A stretch of 64,000 nt of DNA from Streptomyces sp. CB09001 (GTDB lineage: Bacteria > Actinomycetota > Actinomycetes > Streptomycetales > Streptomycetaceae), in contig NZ_CP026730.1 in assembly GCF_003369795.1 (NCBI RefSeq), forward strand, positions 5,075,001-5,139,000, in the 5' to 3' direction. Positions 15,072-23,938 of this stretch are shown here, in pieces (the stretch's first letter is position 1; each line of letters begins with the position of its first letter). The translations under genes were made by a program, and so were the position numbers. Below the pieces are notes generated by a model. The model was not told the origin of the DNA, ran no database searches, and worked only from the letters and a program-made list of their open reading frames with translations.

Positions 15072-16148
15072 ATGTTCGAGGCCGTCGAGGAACTCGTCGC
15101 CGAGCACGCCGACCTGGAGAAGAAGCTCGCCGACCCGTCGGTCCACTCCGACCAGGCCAACGCGCGCAAGCTGAACAAGCGGTACGCCGAGCTCACCCCG
15201 ATCGTCGCCACGTTCCGCTCCTGGAAGCAGACGGGCGACGACATGGAGACCGCCCGCGAGTTCGCGGCCGACGACCCCGACTTCGCCGCCGAGGTCAAGG
15301 AGCTGGACAAGCAGCGGGACGAGCTCACCGAGAAGCTGCGCCTGCTGCTCGTCCCGCGCGACCCCAGCGACGACAAGGACGTCATCCTCGAGATCAAGGC
15401 CGGCGCCGGCGGCGACGAGTCGGCCCTGTTCGCGGGCGACCTGCTGCGCATGTACCTGCGCTACGCCGAGCGGGTCGGCTGGAAGACCGAGATCATCGAC
15501 GCCACCGAGTCCGAGCTGGGCGGCTACAAGGACGTCCAGGTCGCCGTGAAGACCAAGGGCGGCCAGGGCGCCACCGAGCCCGGGCAGGGCGTCTGGGCCC
15601 GGCTGAAGTACGAGGGCGGCGTGCACCGCGTGCAGCGCGTCCCCGCGACCGAGTCCCAGGGCCGCATCCACACCTCCGCGGCCGGCGTCCTCGTGACCCC
15701 CGAGGCCGAGGAGATCGACGTCGAGATCAACCCGAACGACCTGCGCATCGACGTCTACCGGTCCTCGGGCCCCGGCGGCCAGTCCGTCAACACCACCGAC
15801 TCCGCCGTGCGCATCACGCACATCCCGACCGGAGTCGTCGCCTCCTGCCAGAACGAGAAGAGCCAGCTGCAGAACAAGGAGCAGGCGATGCGTATCCTGC
15901 GCTCCAGGCTGCTCGCGGCGGCGCAGGAGGAGGCGGAGAAGGAGGCCGCGGACGCCCGGCGCAGCCAGGTCCGCACCGTCGACCGCTCCGAGAAGATCCG
16001 TACGTACAACTTCCCGGAGAACCGCATCTCGGACCACCGCGTCGGATTCAAGGCGTACAACCTGGACCAGGTCCTGGACGGCGACCTCGACTCGGTGATC
16101 CAGGCCTGCGTCGACGCGGACTCGGCGGCCAAGCTCGCCGCCGCGTAA
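15072..16148 (+). CDS. prfA: Peptide chain release factor 1
   Basis: 358 aa, full length. Recognises UAG and UAA and releases the peptide. The codon-reading PxT element is P190-A-T192 (HRVQRVPATES), and the catalytic GGQ is residues 235-237 (RSSGPGGQSVNTT). ATG 15072 has AGGAG 6 nt upstream. prmC, which methylates the Gln of GGQ, follows 60 nt downstream, a classic pair. Confidence 0.97.
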   Translation: MFEAVEELVAEHADLEKKLADPSVHSDQANARKLNKRYAELTPIVATFRSWKQTGDDMETAREFAADDPDFAAEVKELDKQRDELTEKLRLLLVPRDPSDDKDVILEIKAGAGGDESALFAGDLLRMYLRYAERVGWKTEIIDATESELGGYKDVQVAVKTKGGQGATEPGQGVWARLKYEGGVHRVQRVPATESQGRIHTSAAGVLVTPEAEEIDVEINPNDLRIDVYRSSGPGGQSVNTTDSAVRITHIPTGVVASCQNEKSQLQNKEQAMRILRSRLLAAAQEEAEKEAADARRSQVRTVDRSEKIRTYNFPENRISDHRVGFKAYNLDQVLDGDLDSVIQACVDADSAAKLAAA

Positions 16149-16208
16149 GCCCCGTAGCCGCACCCGCACCCCCGTACCGGACGACCAGCTCAGCCCCGGA
16201 GGACCAGC

Positions 16209-17054
16209 GTGAACCTGCTGCTCGCGGAGGTGGCCCAGGCCACCCAGCGGCTGGCCGACGCCGGCGTGCCCTCGCCGCGCACCGACGCGGAGGAGCTCGC
16301 CGCGTACCTGCACGGCGTCAAGCGGGGCGAGCTGCACACCGTGCCGGACGCGGACTTCGACGCCCGGTACTGGGAGGTCGTCGCCCGCCGCGAGGCGCGC
16401 GAGCCGCTCCAGCACATCACCGGCCGCGCCTACTTCCGCTACCTGGAGCTTCAGGTCGGCCCCGGCGTCTTCGTGCCCCGCCCCGAGACCGAGTCGGTCG
16501 TCGGCTGGGCCATAGACGCGGTGCGCGCCATGGACGTCGTCGAGCCCTGCATCGTCGACCTGTGCACCGGCTCCGGCGCCATCGCGCTCGCCCTCGCCCA
16601 GGAGGTGCCGCGCTCGCGCGTGCACGCCGTGGAGCTGTCCGAGGACGCCCTGAAGTGGACGCGCAGGAACATGGAGGGGTCCAGGGTCGACCTGCGCCAG
16701 GGAGACGCCCTGACGGCCTTCCCGGACCTCGACGGCCAGGTCGACCTGGTGGTCTCCAACCCGCCGTACATCCCGCTCACCGAGTGGGAGTACGTCGCCC
16801 CCGAGGCCCGCGACCACGATCCCGAGCTGGCCCTGTTCTCCGGCGAGGACGGCCTCGACCTGATCCGCGGCCTGGAACGCACCGCGCACCGCCTGCTGCG
16901 CCCCGGCGGCGTGGTCGTCGTCGAGCACGCCGACACCCAGGGCGGCCAGGTGCCGTGGATCTTCACCGAGGAGCGGGGCTGGGCCGACGCGGCCGACCAC
17001 CCCGACCTCAACAACCGACCTCGTTTCGCGACGGCCCGCAAGGCACTGCCGTGA
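16209..17054 (+). CDS. prmC: Release factor glutamine methyltransferase
   Basis: 281 aa. An N-terminal helical domain (1-80) recognises the release factor; a Rossmann SAM-methyltransferase domain follows with DLCTGSGAIALALAQE (SAM loop) and the catalytic NPPY motif (VVSNPPYIPL). It N5-methylates the GGQ glutamine of RF1 and RF2. GTG start with GGAGGACC upstream. Confidence 0.96.
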   Translation: MNLLLAEVAQATQRLADAGVPSPRTDAEELAAYLHGVKRGELHTVPDADFDARYWEVVARREAREPLQHITGRAYFRYLELQVGPGVFVPRPETESVVGWAIDAVRAMDVVEPCIVDLCTGSGAIALALAQEVPRSRVHAVELSEDALKWTRRNMEGSRVDLRQGDALTAFPDLDGQVDLVVSNPPYIPLTEWEYVAPEARDHDPELALFSGEDGLDLIRGLERTAHRLLRPGGVVVVEHADTQGGQVPWIFTEERGWADAADHPDLNNRPRFATARKALP

Positions 17055-17104
17055 GCACCCCGACGACCCCCACCCCGCAGTACGTGTACGAGGAGGCCCG
17101 CTAA
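17051..17104 (+). CDS. Possible 17-aa micro-ORF between prmC and the Sua5 gene
   Basis: GTG at 17051 overlaps the prmC stop (GTGA), and the frame codes MSTPTTPTPQYVYEEAR, ending in TAA directly followed by the ATG of the next gene. The ribosome site of the next gene (GAGGAGG) lies inside its last codons. It may be a translated coupler or chance; no homologue is known to me. Confidence 0.25.
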   Translation: MSTPTTPTPQYVYEEAR

Positions 17105-17752
17105 ATGGCACGGCGTTACGACACCAACGACGCGACCGACCGAGTGACCGGTCTGCGTGAGGCCGCGTCCGCCGTCCGCCGTGGCGAGCTCGTGGTGCTG
17201 CCTACGGACACCGTGTACGGCATCGGCGCCGACGCCTTCACCGCGGAGGCCGTGGGCGACCTGCTGGAGGCCAAGGGACGGGGCCGCAACATGCCCTCCC
17301 CGGTGCTCATCGGCTCGCCCAACACCCTGCACGGCCTGGTCACCGATTTCTCCGAGATGGCCTGGGAGCTGGTCGACGCCTTCTGGCCGGGCGCGCTGAC
17401 GCTGGTCGCCAAGCACCAGCCGTCCCTCCAGTGGGACCTGGGCGAGACCCGGGGCACGGTCGCCGTCCGCATGCCGCTGCACCCGGTCGCCATCGAGCTG
17501 CTCACCGAGGTCGGCCCCATGGCCGTCTCCTCCGCCAACCTGACCGGCCACCCGGCGCCCGAGGACTGCGACGCCGCCCAGCAGATGCTCGGCGACTCCG
17601 TCTCCGTCTACCTCGACGGCGGCCCCACGCCCGGCATCGTCCCGTCGTCCATCGTCGACGTCACCCGCGAGGTGCCCGTCCTGCTGCGTGCGGGCGCGCT
17701 GTCGGCGGAGGAGCTGCGCAAGGTGGTACCCGACCTCGAGGTGGCGAATTGA
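17105..17752 (+). CDS. Threonylcarbamoyl-AMP synthase (Sua5/YwlC/YrdC family)
   Basis: 215 aa, a single YrdC domain without the C-terminal Sua5 domain. It makes threonylcarbamoyl-AMP from threonine, bicarbonate and ATP for the t6A37 modification of ANN-decoding tRNAs. Visible: VLPTDTVYGIGADAF at the N-terminus, the KGRGRNMPSPVLIGS nucleotide loop and the SSANLTGHPAP motif. The ribosome site GAGGAGG lies 8 nt before ATG. Its TGA overlaps the TTG of the next gene, so the two are coupled. Confidence 0.92.
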   Translation: MARRYDTNDATDRVTGLREAASAVRRGELVVLPTDTVYGIGADAFTAEAVGDLLEAKGRGRNMPSPVLIGSPNTLHGLVTDFSEMAWELVDAFWPGALTLVAKHQPSLQWDLGETRGTVAVRMPLHPVAIELLTEVGPMAVSSANLTGHPAPEDCDAAQQMLGDSVSVYLDGGPTPGIVPSSIVDVTREVPVLLRAGALSAEELRKVVPDLEVAN

Positions 17753-18429
17753 CGGCCCCTGAGACGGGGCGTGGCATAGGCAACGGGGAACGCGCCGCGG
17801 AGATCACGACCACGTTCGTCGGCCTCCCGCGCGACAGCTTCCGCATCCTCCACGTCAGCACCGGAAACGTCTGCCGCTCGCCGATCACCGAGCGGCTGAC
17901 CCGGCACGCGGTGAAGGAGCGGCTCGGCGTGCTGGGCGGCGGCCTGATCGTGGAGAGCGCGGGCACCTGGGGCCACGAGGGCGCGCCCATGGAGGCGAAC
18001 GCCGAGACGGTCCTCACGGACTTCGGGGCCGACCCCGCCGGGTTCACCGGCCGCGAGCTGCTCGACGAGCATGTGATCCGCGCCGACCTGGTCCTCACCG
18101 CGACCCGGGACCACCGGGCCCAGGTCATCTCCATGGGCCACTCGGCGGGCCTGCGCACCTTCACCCTGAAGGAGTTCACCCGCCTGGTGAACGCCATCGA
18201 CCCGGCGACGCTCCCTCCACTGGAGGACGGCGTGGTCACCCGCGCCCGCGCCCTGGTCCGCGCTGCCGCCGCGCTACGCGGGTGGCTCCTCGCGCCCACG
18301 GTCGAGGCGGACGAGGTGTACGACCCGTACGGTGCCCCGCTGACCTTCTTCCGCTCCATCGGCGACGAGATACACCAGGCCCTGGACCCCGTGGTGACGG
18401 CGCTGACGGGGGTCCCCGCGCGGGCCTGA
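17749..18429 (+). CDS. Low-molecular-weight protein tyrosine phosphatase-like protein, nucleophile replaced
   Basis: 226 aa. The fold is clearly LMW-PTP/arsenate reductase: P-loop segment ILHVSTGNVCRSPITERL and a C-terminal DPYGAPLTFFRS acid loop (Asp near residue 191). In active enzymes the loop reads C-x4-C-R-S; here the first Cys, the nucleophile, is Ser37 (codon AGC), while Cys42, Arg43 and Ser44 remain. By family knowledge a Ser at this place abolishes catalysis but can still bind phosphopeptide. A 30-residue N-terminal extension is also non-standard. TTG start overlapping the previous stop (TTGA). Role unknown. Confidence 0.87.
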   Translation: MTAPETGRGIGNGERAAEITTTFVGLPRDSFRILHVSTGNVCRSPITERLTRHAVKERLGVLGGGLIVESAGTWGHEGAPMEANAETVLTDFGADPAGFTGRELLDEHVIRADLVLTATRDHRAQVISMGHSAGLRTFTLKEFTRLVNAIDPATLPPLEDGVVTRARALVRAAAALRGWLLAPTVEADEVYDPYGAPLTFFRSIGDEIHQALDPVVTALTGVPARA

Positions 18430-18433
18430 GGCG

Positions 18434-18473
18434 GACCGGGGCGGGACCCGGTCGGTGGAGTCCCCGTGGGGAC
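18434..18473 (+). terminator. Two hairpins after the phosphatase-like gene
   Basis: GACCGGG/CCCGGTC (18434-18453) and GTCCCC/GGGGAC (18460-18473) lie back to back just after the stop at 18429. Confidence 0.5.
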
Positions 18474-18591
18474 GGCGCCGTCGGGGGTTCCGGCGCGGAT
18501 GCGGGGCCCCGCCCCGCGCACACCGGGCGTCTTGGCCGTGGCGGGCCTACATTGGTGCTACGTCACCGTCGACGCATGCCCGGAGCGCATC

Positions 18592-19848
18592 ATGTCGGTC
18601 ACCCACGACATCATCGAAGCCGATGACAGTTCGGTCGGAGTCCTGTTGCGCCAGGATCCCGAGCTGGCCGAGATCCTGTTCGCCGAAGGCCGTCGGCAGT
18701 CGACGACCCTGCAGCTGATCGCCGCCGAGAACTTCACGTCGCCCGCCGTGCTGGCCGCCCTCGGCTCACCGCTGGCCAACAAGTACGCCGAGGGCTACCC
18801 GGGCGCCCGGCACCACGGCGGCTGCGAGATCGTCGACGTGGCCGAGCGGCTGGCCGCCCAGCGGGCCCAGGCGCTCTTCGGCGCCGAGCACGCCAACGTG
18901 CAGTCCCACTCCGGCTCCTCCGCCGTCCTGGCCGCCTACGCCGCCCTCCTGCGCCCCGGGGACACCGTCCTCGCCCTCGGCCTGCCCTACGGCGGCCACC
19001 TCACCCACGGCTCGCCCGCGAACTTCTCCGGCCGCTGGTTCGACTTCGTCGGCTACGGCGTGGACGCGGAGACCGGGCTGATCGACCACGACCAGGTGCG
19101 CACCCTGGCCCGCGCCCGCCGGCCCAAGGCGATCGTCTGCGGCTCCATCGCCTACCCCCGCCACCTCGACTACGCCGCCTTCCGCGACATCGCCGACGAG
19201 GTGGGCGCCTACCTCATCGCCGACGCCGCCCACCCGATCGGACTCGTCGCCGGGGGAGCGGCGCCCAGCCCGGTGCCGTACGCCGACATCGTGTGCGCCA
19301 CCACGCACAAGGTGCTGCGCGGACCACGCGGCGGCATGCTCCTGTGCGGAAGCGAACTGGCGGAACGGGTCGACCGGGCCGTCTTCCCGTTCACCCAGGG
19401 CGGGGCCCAGATGCACACCATCGCCGCCAAGGCCGTCGCCTTCGGGGAGGCGGCGACCCCCGCCTTCGCCGCCTACGCCCACCAGGTGGTCGCCAACGCC
19501 CGCGCGCTCGCGGCCCACCTCGCCGCCGAGGGCCTGGTCGTCACCACCGGCGGTACCGACACCCACCTGCTCACCGCCGACCCCGCCCCGCTCGGCGTCG
19601 ACGGGAAGGCCGCACGGGGGCGGCTCGCGGCGGCCGGGATCGTCCTGGACTGCTGCGCACTGCCGCACGCGGACGCCCGCGGGCTGCGCCTGGGCACGGC
19701 GGCGGTCACCACGCAGGGCATGGGGGAGCGGGAGATGCGGGCGGTGGCCACACTGGTCGCCGGGGTACTGCGGGGGACGACGGACCCGGCCGCGGCACGG
19801 TCCGACGTAAGGGATCTGACCGCGGAATTCCCCCCGTACCCGGACTGA
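18592..19848 (+). CDS. glyA: Serine hydroxymethyltransferase
   Basis: 418 aa. Interconverts serine and glycine with tetrahydrofolate. SHMT marks: TLQLIAAENFTSPAVLAALG, the KYAEGYPGARHHGGCEIVD substrate loop, PYGGHLTHGSP, ADAAHPIGLVAGG and the PLP lysine in CATTHKVLRGPRGG. It is somewhat diverged from the canonical form (KRYYGG reads ARHHGG), so it may be a secondary SHMT; streptomycetes carry more than one. Start at ATG 18592; the ribosome site is weak (GGAGCG). The frame extends upstream through the terminator region, which I reject. Confidence 0.9.
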   Translation: MSVTHDIIEADDSSVGVLLRQDPELAEILFAEGRRQSTTLQLIAAENFTSPAVLAALGSPLANKYAEGYPGARHHGGCEIVDVAERLAAQRAQALFGAEHANVQSHSGSSAVLAAYAALLRPGDTVLALGLPYGGHLTHGSPANFSGRWFDFVGYGVDAETGLIDHDQVRTLARARRPKAIVCGSIAYPRHLDYAAFRDIADEVGAYLIADAAHPIGLVAGGAAPSPVPYADIVCATTHKVLRGPRGGMLLCGSELAERVDRAVFPFTQGGAQMHTIAAKAVAFGEAATPAFAAYAHQVVANARALAAHLAAEGLVVTTGGTDTHLLTADPAPLGVDGKAARGRLAAAGIVLDCCALPHADARGLRLGTAAVTTQGMGEREMRAVATLVAGVLRGTTDPAAARSDVRDLTAEFPPYPD

Positions 19849-19990
19849 GGACGGGTAGGCGTACAGGCGCACACAGCCGGACGTGCAACCATCGTCGCTA
19901 CCCGGATGTCCTCAACCGTATGCGTGCACCGCCAGGCGCATCGCTAGGGTGTGAGGCTGAGGATGGCCAGCGAGACCTGTGGGGAAGCCC

Positions 19991-21292
19991 GTGCGTGAAT
20001 ACCTGCTGACGCTCTGCATCACGGCCGCGGTGACGTATCTGCTGACAGGGCCGGTACGGAAGTTCGCGATCGTGGCGGGGGCGATGCCGGAGATCCGGGC
20101 ACGTGACGTGCACCGGGAACCCACTCCGCGGCTCGGCGGGATCGCGATGTTCTTCGGGCTGTGCGCCGGCCTGCTGGTCGCCGACCACCTCACCAACCTC
20201 AGCGAGGTCTTCGAGAAGTCCAACGAGCCGCGCGCCCTGCTCTCGGGGGCCGCCCTGATCTGGCTGATCGGTGTCCTGGACGACAAGTTCGAGATCGACG
20301 CCCTGATCAAGCTGGGCGGGCAGATGATCGCCGCCGGTGTGATGGTGGTGCAGGGTCTGACCATCCTGTGGATCCCGGTGCCGGGCGTCGGCACGGTCGC
20401 GCTGACCCAGTGGCAGGGCACCCTGCTGACGGTGGCGCTGGTCGTCATCACCATCAACGCGGTCAACTTCGTGGACGGCCTGGACGGACTCGCGGCCGGC
20501 ATGGTGTGCATCGCGGCGGCGGCGTTCTTCATGTACGCCTACCGGATCTGGTACTCGTACGGCATCGAGGCCGCGGCGCCCGCCTCGCTCTTCGCGGTCA
20601 TCCTCATGGGCATGTGCCTCGGCTTCCTGCCGCACAACATGCACCCCGCGCGGATCTTCATGGGCGACTCCGGCTCCATGCTGATCGGGCTGGTGCTGGC
20701 GGCCGGCGCGATCTCGGTCACCGGACAGGTCGACCCCGACCTGATGAACCTGTTCTCCGGGTCGGAGCGCAACTCGGTGCACCAGATGGTGCCGGTCTAC
20801 ATCCCGCTGGTGATGCCGCTGACCATCATCGCCATCCCGGCCGCCGACCTGATCCTGGCCATCGTGCGCCGCACCTGGCGCGGCCAGTCGCCGTTCGCCG
20901 CGGACCGGGGGCACCTGCACCACCGCCTGCTGGAGATCGGCCACTCCCACAGCCGCGCGGTGCTGATCATGTACTTCTTCTCGGCGCTGATCGCCTTCGG
21001 CGCGCTCGCCTACTCCGTGAACGCGGCGTCGATGTGGATCGTGCTGAGCGTCGTCTTCCTCAGCGCGATCGGTCTGGTGCTGCTCCTGCTGCCGCGGTTC
21101 ACCCCGCGCGCCCCGCGCTGGGCCGAGGGCCTGGTGCCGCCGCGCTACCGGCGCCGCAGGGCGGAGTCCGCCGCCACCGAGTCCGAGTCCGGGACCGAGG
21201 CGGTCGAGGACGAGGAGCGGGTTCCGGTCACCGTGGGCGTCTCGGGCGTCAACGGGGCGACCGCCGTCGGACACCGTACGCGGGCGAGGTAA
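19991..21292 (+). CDS. Undecaprenyl-phosphate GlcNAc-1-phosphate transferase family (WecA/TagO-like)
   Basis: 433 aa, about ten membrane helices. MraY/WecA family marks: RDVHREPTPRLGGIAMFFG in the first loop, the DD pair VLDDKFEID, NFVDGLDGLAAG, the MGDSGSMLIG loop and the C-terminal RGHLHHRLLEIGHS histidine motif. It attaches sugar-1-phosphate to undecaprenyl phosphate at the inner face of the membrane, starting wall polymers. The cytoplasmic Ser/Glu-rich tail is about 60 residues. GTG 19991 has GGGGAAG directly upstream; GTG 19979 is an alternative. It stands between glyA and atpI, as in other streptomycetes. Confidence 0.92.
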   Translation: MREYLLTLCITAAVTYLLTGPVRKFAIVAGAMPEIRARDVHREPTPRLGGIAMFFGLCAGLLVADHLTNLSEVFEKSNEPRALLSGAALIWLIGVLDDKFEIDALIKLGGQMIAAGVMVVQGLTILWIPVPGVGTVALTQWQGTLLTVALVVITINAVNFVDGLDGLAAGMVCIAAAAFFMYAYRIWYSYGIEAAAPASLFAVILMGMCLGFLPHNMHPARIFMGDSGSMLIGLVLAAGAISVTGQVDPDLMNLFSGSERNSVHQMVPVYIPLVMPLTIIAIPAADLILAIVRRTWRGQSPFAADRGHLHHRLLEIGHSHSRAVLIMYFFSALIAFGALAYSVNAASMWIVLSVVFLSAIGLVLLLLPRFTPRAPRWAEGLVPPRYRRRRAESAATESESGTEAVEDEERVPVTVGVSGVNGATAVGHRTRAR

Positions 21293-21554
21293 GACCGGCG
21301 AAATGCCGCATTACCAGACAAGTTGGCGCCGTAGTTGCACAAACGCGCACTGTCACTCTCACGTGTGACAGCAAGCACACCCAGAGGTAAAGACCTCATC
21401 AAATAGTTTGTGATACGGTTCACGAGTATCCCCCGGGTAGAGCCCAAGGACCGTAGTGCGACGGTCTCTTGTAAGTGAGGACCTCGTCCGGCTCGGGGCT
21501 ACGCTCGTCCATGACGACACCTGCCCCCTGTGTGTTGAAAGCGGAGTTGCCGCC
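21293..21554 (+). promoter_or_regulatory. Promoter region of the atp operon
   Basis: 262 bp of locally AT-richer DNA before atpI, with several promoter-like elements (for example TTGTGA and TACGGT around 21405-21420) but none clearly best by eye. A long untranslated leader before atpI would fit what is known for S. lividans. Confidence 0.4.
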
Positions 21555-21989
21555 ATGCCGTCCAATGACGTCCGGATCCTGCTTCAGTCTGCCGTGCCCG
21601 CGGCTGCCGTCGGCGCTGTCGCCGTCGTCGTCAGTGCCGTGGTCGCCGGTGGCAAGGGTGCGGTCGGAGCCGTCGTCGCGACCGTGCTCGCGATGCTGTT
21701 CATGGGGATCGGCCTCTACGTCCTGCAGCGCACCGCGAAATCGCTTCCGCACCTTTTCCAGGGGATGGGCCTGCTGCTCTACGCGGCGCAGATCCTGCTG
21801 CTGTTCGTCTTCCTCGCCGCGTTCAAGAACACGACGTTGTTCAACCCCCGGTCCTTCGCCATCAGTTTGCTCGTCGTCACGCTCGCGTGGATCGGTGCGC
21901 AGACGCGGGCGCACATGAAGGCCAAGGTTCTCTACGTCGAGCCCGATTCGTCGAGCGAAAAGTCCGAAAAGACGGGCCACTCGTCGTGA
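21555..21989 (+). CDS. atpI: ATP synthase accessory protein AtpI
   Basis: 144 aa with four hydrophobic segments (about 15-33, 38-57, 68-92, 100-120) and a polar SSSEKSEKTGHSS tail. AtpI proteins assist c-ring assembly or magnesium supply; sequence conservation is low, and the call rests on topology and on being first in the operon. ATG 21555 starts after a weak GCGGAG site. Confidence 0.9.
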   Translation: MPSNDVRILLQSAVPAAAVGAVAVVVSAVVAGGKGAVGAVVATVLAMLFMGIGLYVLQRTAKSLPHLFQGMGLLLYAAQILLLFVFLAAFKNTTLFNPRSFAISLLVVTLAWIGAQTRAHMKAKVLYVEPDSSSEKSEKTGHSS

Positions 21990-22061
21990 GGGGTAGGGCC
22001 GGGATAAAGAGGCATGTGAACTCCTGCTATCGTCCGGTGCCAACTGCGGCATCGCGGGCGC

Positions 22062-22105
22062 GGGCATCTCGGCTGACGCCTGCTGAATCGCGAGGCGAGA
22101 TGCCC
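22062..22105 (+). promoter_or_regulatory. atpB: Strong hairpin between atpI and atpB
   Basis: GGGCATCTCG (22062-22071) and CGAGATGCCC (22096-22105) form a perfect 10-bp stem with a 24-nt loop. It may attenuate or stabilise the message. A TATCGT box 30 nt upstream could mark a second promoter. Confidence 0.5.
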
Positions 22106-22214
22106 CACAGCCGCCCCCACACCCGTAACACCAGTCCCGTGCCGAACAGCGGCCCCGCGCCGCGCCGACACAACGAGGTTGCCGTATCCATGCGCCACGC
22201 TGAAGGAGCCCGCG

Positions 22215-23036
22215 GTGAGTGCTGACCCGACGCAGGTGCTCGCCTTCGAGACCGACTGCCACATCTTCGACGGTTGTGGCTTCCCTTCTCCCGGCCTGCA
22301 CTCGTTCCTGTTCGAGCCCCTGTGGGGCGACCACGACAGCAACTTGTACTTCAACAAGCCGATGCTGCTGGCGCTGCTGGGGTCGATCGTCATCGTCGGG
22401 TTCTTCTGGGCGGCCTTCCGCAAGCCGAAGGTCGTCCCCGGCAAGCTCCAGATGGTCGCCGAGGCGGGTTACGACTTCATCCGGCGCGGAGTCGTCTACG
22501 AGACCATCGGCAAGAAGGAAGGCGAGAAGTACGTCCCGCTCGTCGTCTCGCTCTTCTTCTTCGTCTGGATGATGAACCTGTGGTCGATCATTCCGGTCGC
22601 CCAGTTCCCGGTCACCTCGATCATCGCCTACCCGGCGGTGCTCGCCCTGATCGTCTACGTCACCTGGATCACGCTGACCTTCAAGCGTCAGGGGTTCGTC
22701 GGGTTCTTCAAGAACGTCACCGGCTACGACAAGTCGCTCGGCCCGGTGCTGCCGCTGGCCATGCTGATCGAGTTCTTCTCGAACATCCTGATCCGGCCCT
22801 TCACCCACGCCGTGCGACTCTTCGCGAACATGTTCGCGGGTCACACCCTGCTGCTCCTGTTCACGATCGCCAGCTGGTACCTGCTGAACGGCGTCGGCAT
22901 CGCCTACGCGGGCGTCTCGTTCATCATGACCGTGGTGATGACCGCCTTCGAGCTGTTCATCCAGGCTCTGCAGGCGTACGTGTTCGTCCTGCTGACGTGC
23001 ACCTACATCCAGGGCGCCATGGCCGAGCACCACTGA
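22215..23036 (+). CDS. atpB: ATP synthase Fo subunit a
   Basis: 273 aa with six hydrophobic segments. The essential Arg lies in the helix LIEFFSNILIRPFTHAVRLFANMFAGHTLLLLF, where RLFANM is the family signature next to the c-ring half-channels. The GTG start at 22215 has AAGGAG 7 nt upstream; a longer frame upstream lacks a site. Confidence 0.97.
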   Translation: MSADPTQVLAFETDCHIFDGCGFPSPGLHSFLFEPLWGDHDSNLYFNKPMLLALLGSIVIVGFFWAAFRKPKVVPGKLQMVAEAGYDFIRRGVVYETIGKKEGEKYVPLVVSLFFFVWMMNLWSIIPVAQFPVTSIIAYPAVLALIVYVTWITLTFKRQGFVGFFKNVTGYDKSLGPVLPLAMLIEFFSNILIRPFTHAVRLFANMFAGHTLLLLFTIASWYLLNGVGIAYAGVSFIMTVVMTAFELFIQALQAYVFVLLTCTYIQGAMAEHH

Positions 23037-23111
23037 GCAAGCGCGCCCAGACCTCTCACAGTCGTCCGGTGGCCAACCCCCACCGGTCCGTAAAGAAAAG
23101 GAAGAACTGGC

Positions 23112-23342
23112 ATGTCCCAGACCCTTGCTGCCGTCGAAGGTTCCCTCGGTTCCATCGGTTACGGCCTCGCTGCCATCGGCCCCGGCGTCGGCGTCGGCAT
23201 CATCTTCGGCAACGGCACCCAGGCCCTGGCCCGTCAGCCCGAGGCGGCCGGCCTGATCCGCGCCAACCAGATCCTGGGCTTCGCCTTCTGTGAGGCGCTC
23301 GCCCTGATCGGTCTGGTCATGCCGTTCGTCTACGGCTACTGA
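23112..23342 (+). CDS. atpE: ATP synthase Fo subunit c
   Basis: 76 aa, two membrane helices joined by the polar loop ARQPEAAG. The ion-binding carboxylate is Glu61 (FAFCEALALIGLV); the glycine-rich first helix (GLAAIGPGVGVGIIFG) packs the ring. AAGGAAG lies 7 nt before ATG. The absence of polar ligands around Glu61 suggests proton rather than sodium use (inference). Confidence 0.97.
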   Translation: MSQTLAAVEGSLGSIGYGLAAIGPGVGVGIIFGNGTQALARQPEAAGLIRANQILGFAFCEALALIGLVMPFVYGY

Positions 23343-23383
23343 TCGCTGATCCCAGACCAGCCGACTAGACGAAAGGCAAACCC

Positions 23384-23938
23384 ATGAGCCCGATGCTCCA
23401 GATCGCGGCAGAGGAGATGGAGAATCCCCTCGTCCCGCCGATCCCCGAGCTCGTCATCGGCCTGATCGCCTTCGTCATCGTCTTCGGCTTCCTCGCCAAG
23501 AAGCTCCTCCCGAACATCAACAAGGTTCTGGAAGAGCGTCGCGAGGCCATCGAGGGCGGTATCGAGAAGGCCGAGGCCGCGCAGACCGAGGCCCAGAGCG
23601 TCCTCGAGCAGTACAAGGCCCAGCTCGCCGAGGCCCGGCACGAGGCCGCGCGACTGCGCCAGGAGGCGCAGGAGCAGGGCGCCACGCTCATCGCCGAGAT
23701 GCGCGCGGAAGGCCAGCGGCAGCGTGAGGAGATCATCGCCGCCGGTCACGCCCAGATCCAGGCCGACCGCAAGGCCGCCGCGTCCGCGCTGCGCCAGGAC
23801 GTCGGCAAGCTGGCCACCGAGCTGGCTGGCAAGCTGGTCGGCGAGTCCCTCGAGGACCACGCCCGCCAGAGCCGGGTGATCGACCGCTTCCTGGACGAAC
23901 TGGACGACAAGGCGACGACGGCAGAGGCAGCCCGATGA
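23384..23938 (+). CDS. atpF: ATP synthase Fo subunit b
   Basis: 184 aa. One membrane helix (about 22-42, VIGLIAFVIVFGFLAKKLLP) and a long charged coiled coil (45-170) that forms the peripheral stalk. The stop overlaps the atpH start (ATGA). Confidence 0.95.
   Translation: MSPMLQIAAEEMENPLVPPIPELVIGLIAFVIVFGFLAKKLLPNINKVLEERREAIEGGIEKAEAAQTEAQSVLEQYKAQLAEARHEAARLRQEAQEQGATLIAEMRAEGQRQREEIIAAGHAQIQADRKAAASALRQDVGKLATELAGKLVGESLEDHARQSRVIDRFLDELDDKATTAEAAR

Noticed and set aside
18430..18591. Glycine riboswitch before the SHMT gene
   Set aside because: Only GC-rich hairpins after the preceding gene are seen; no tandem aptamer pattern.
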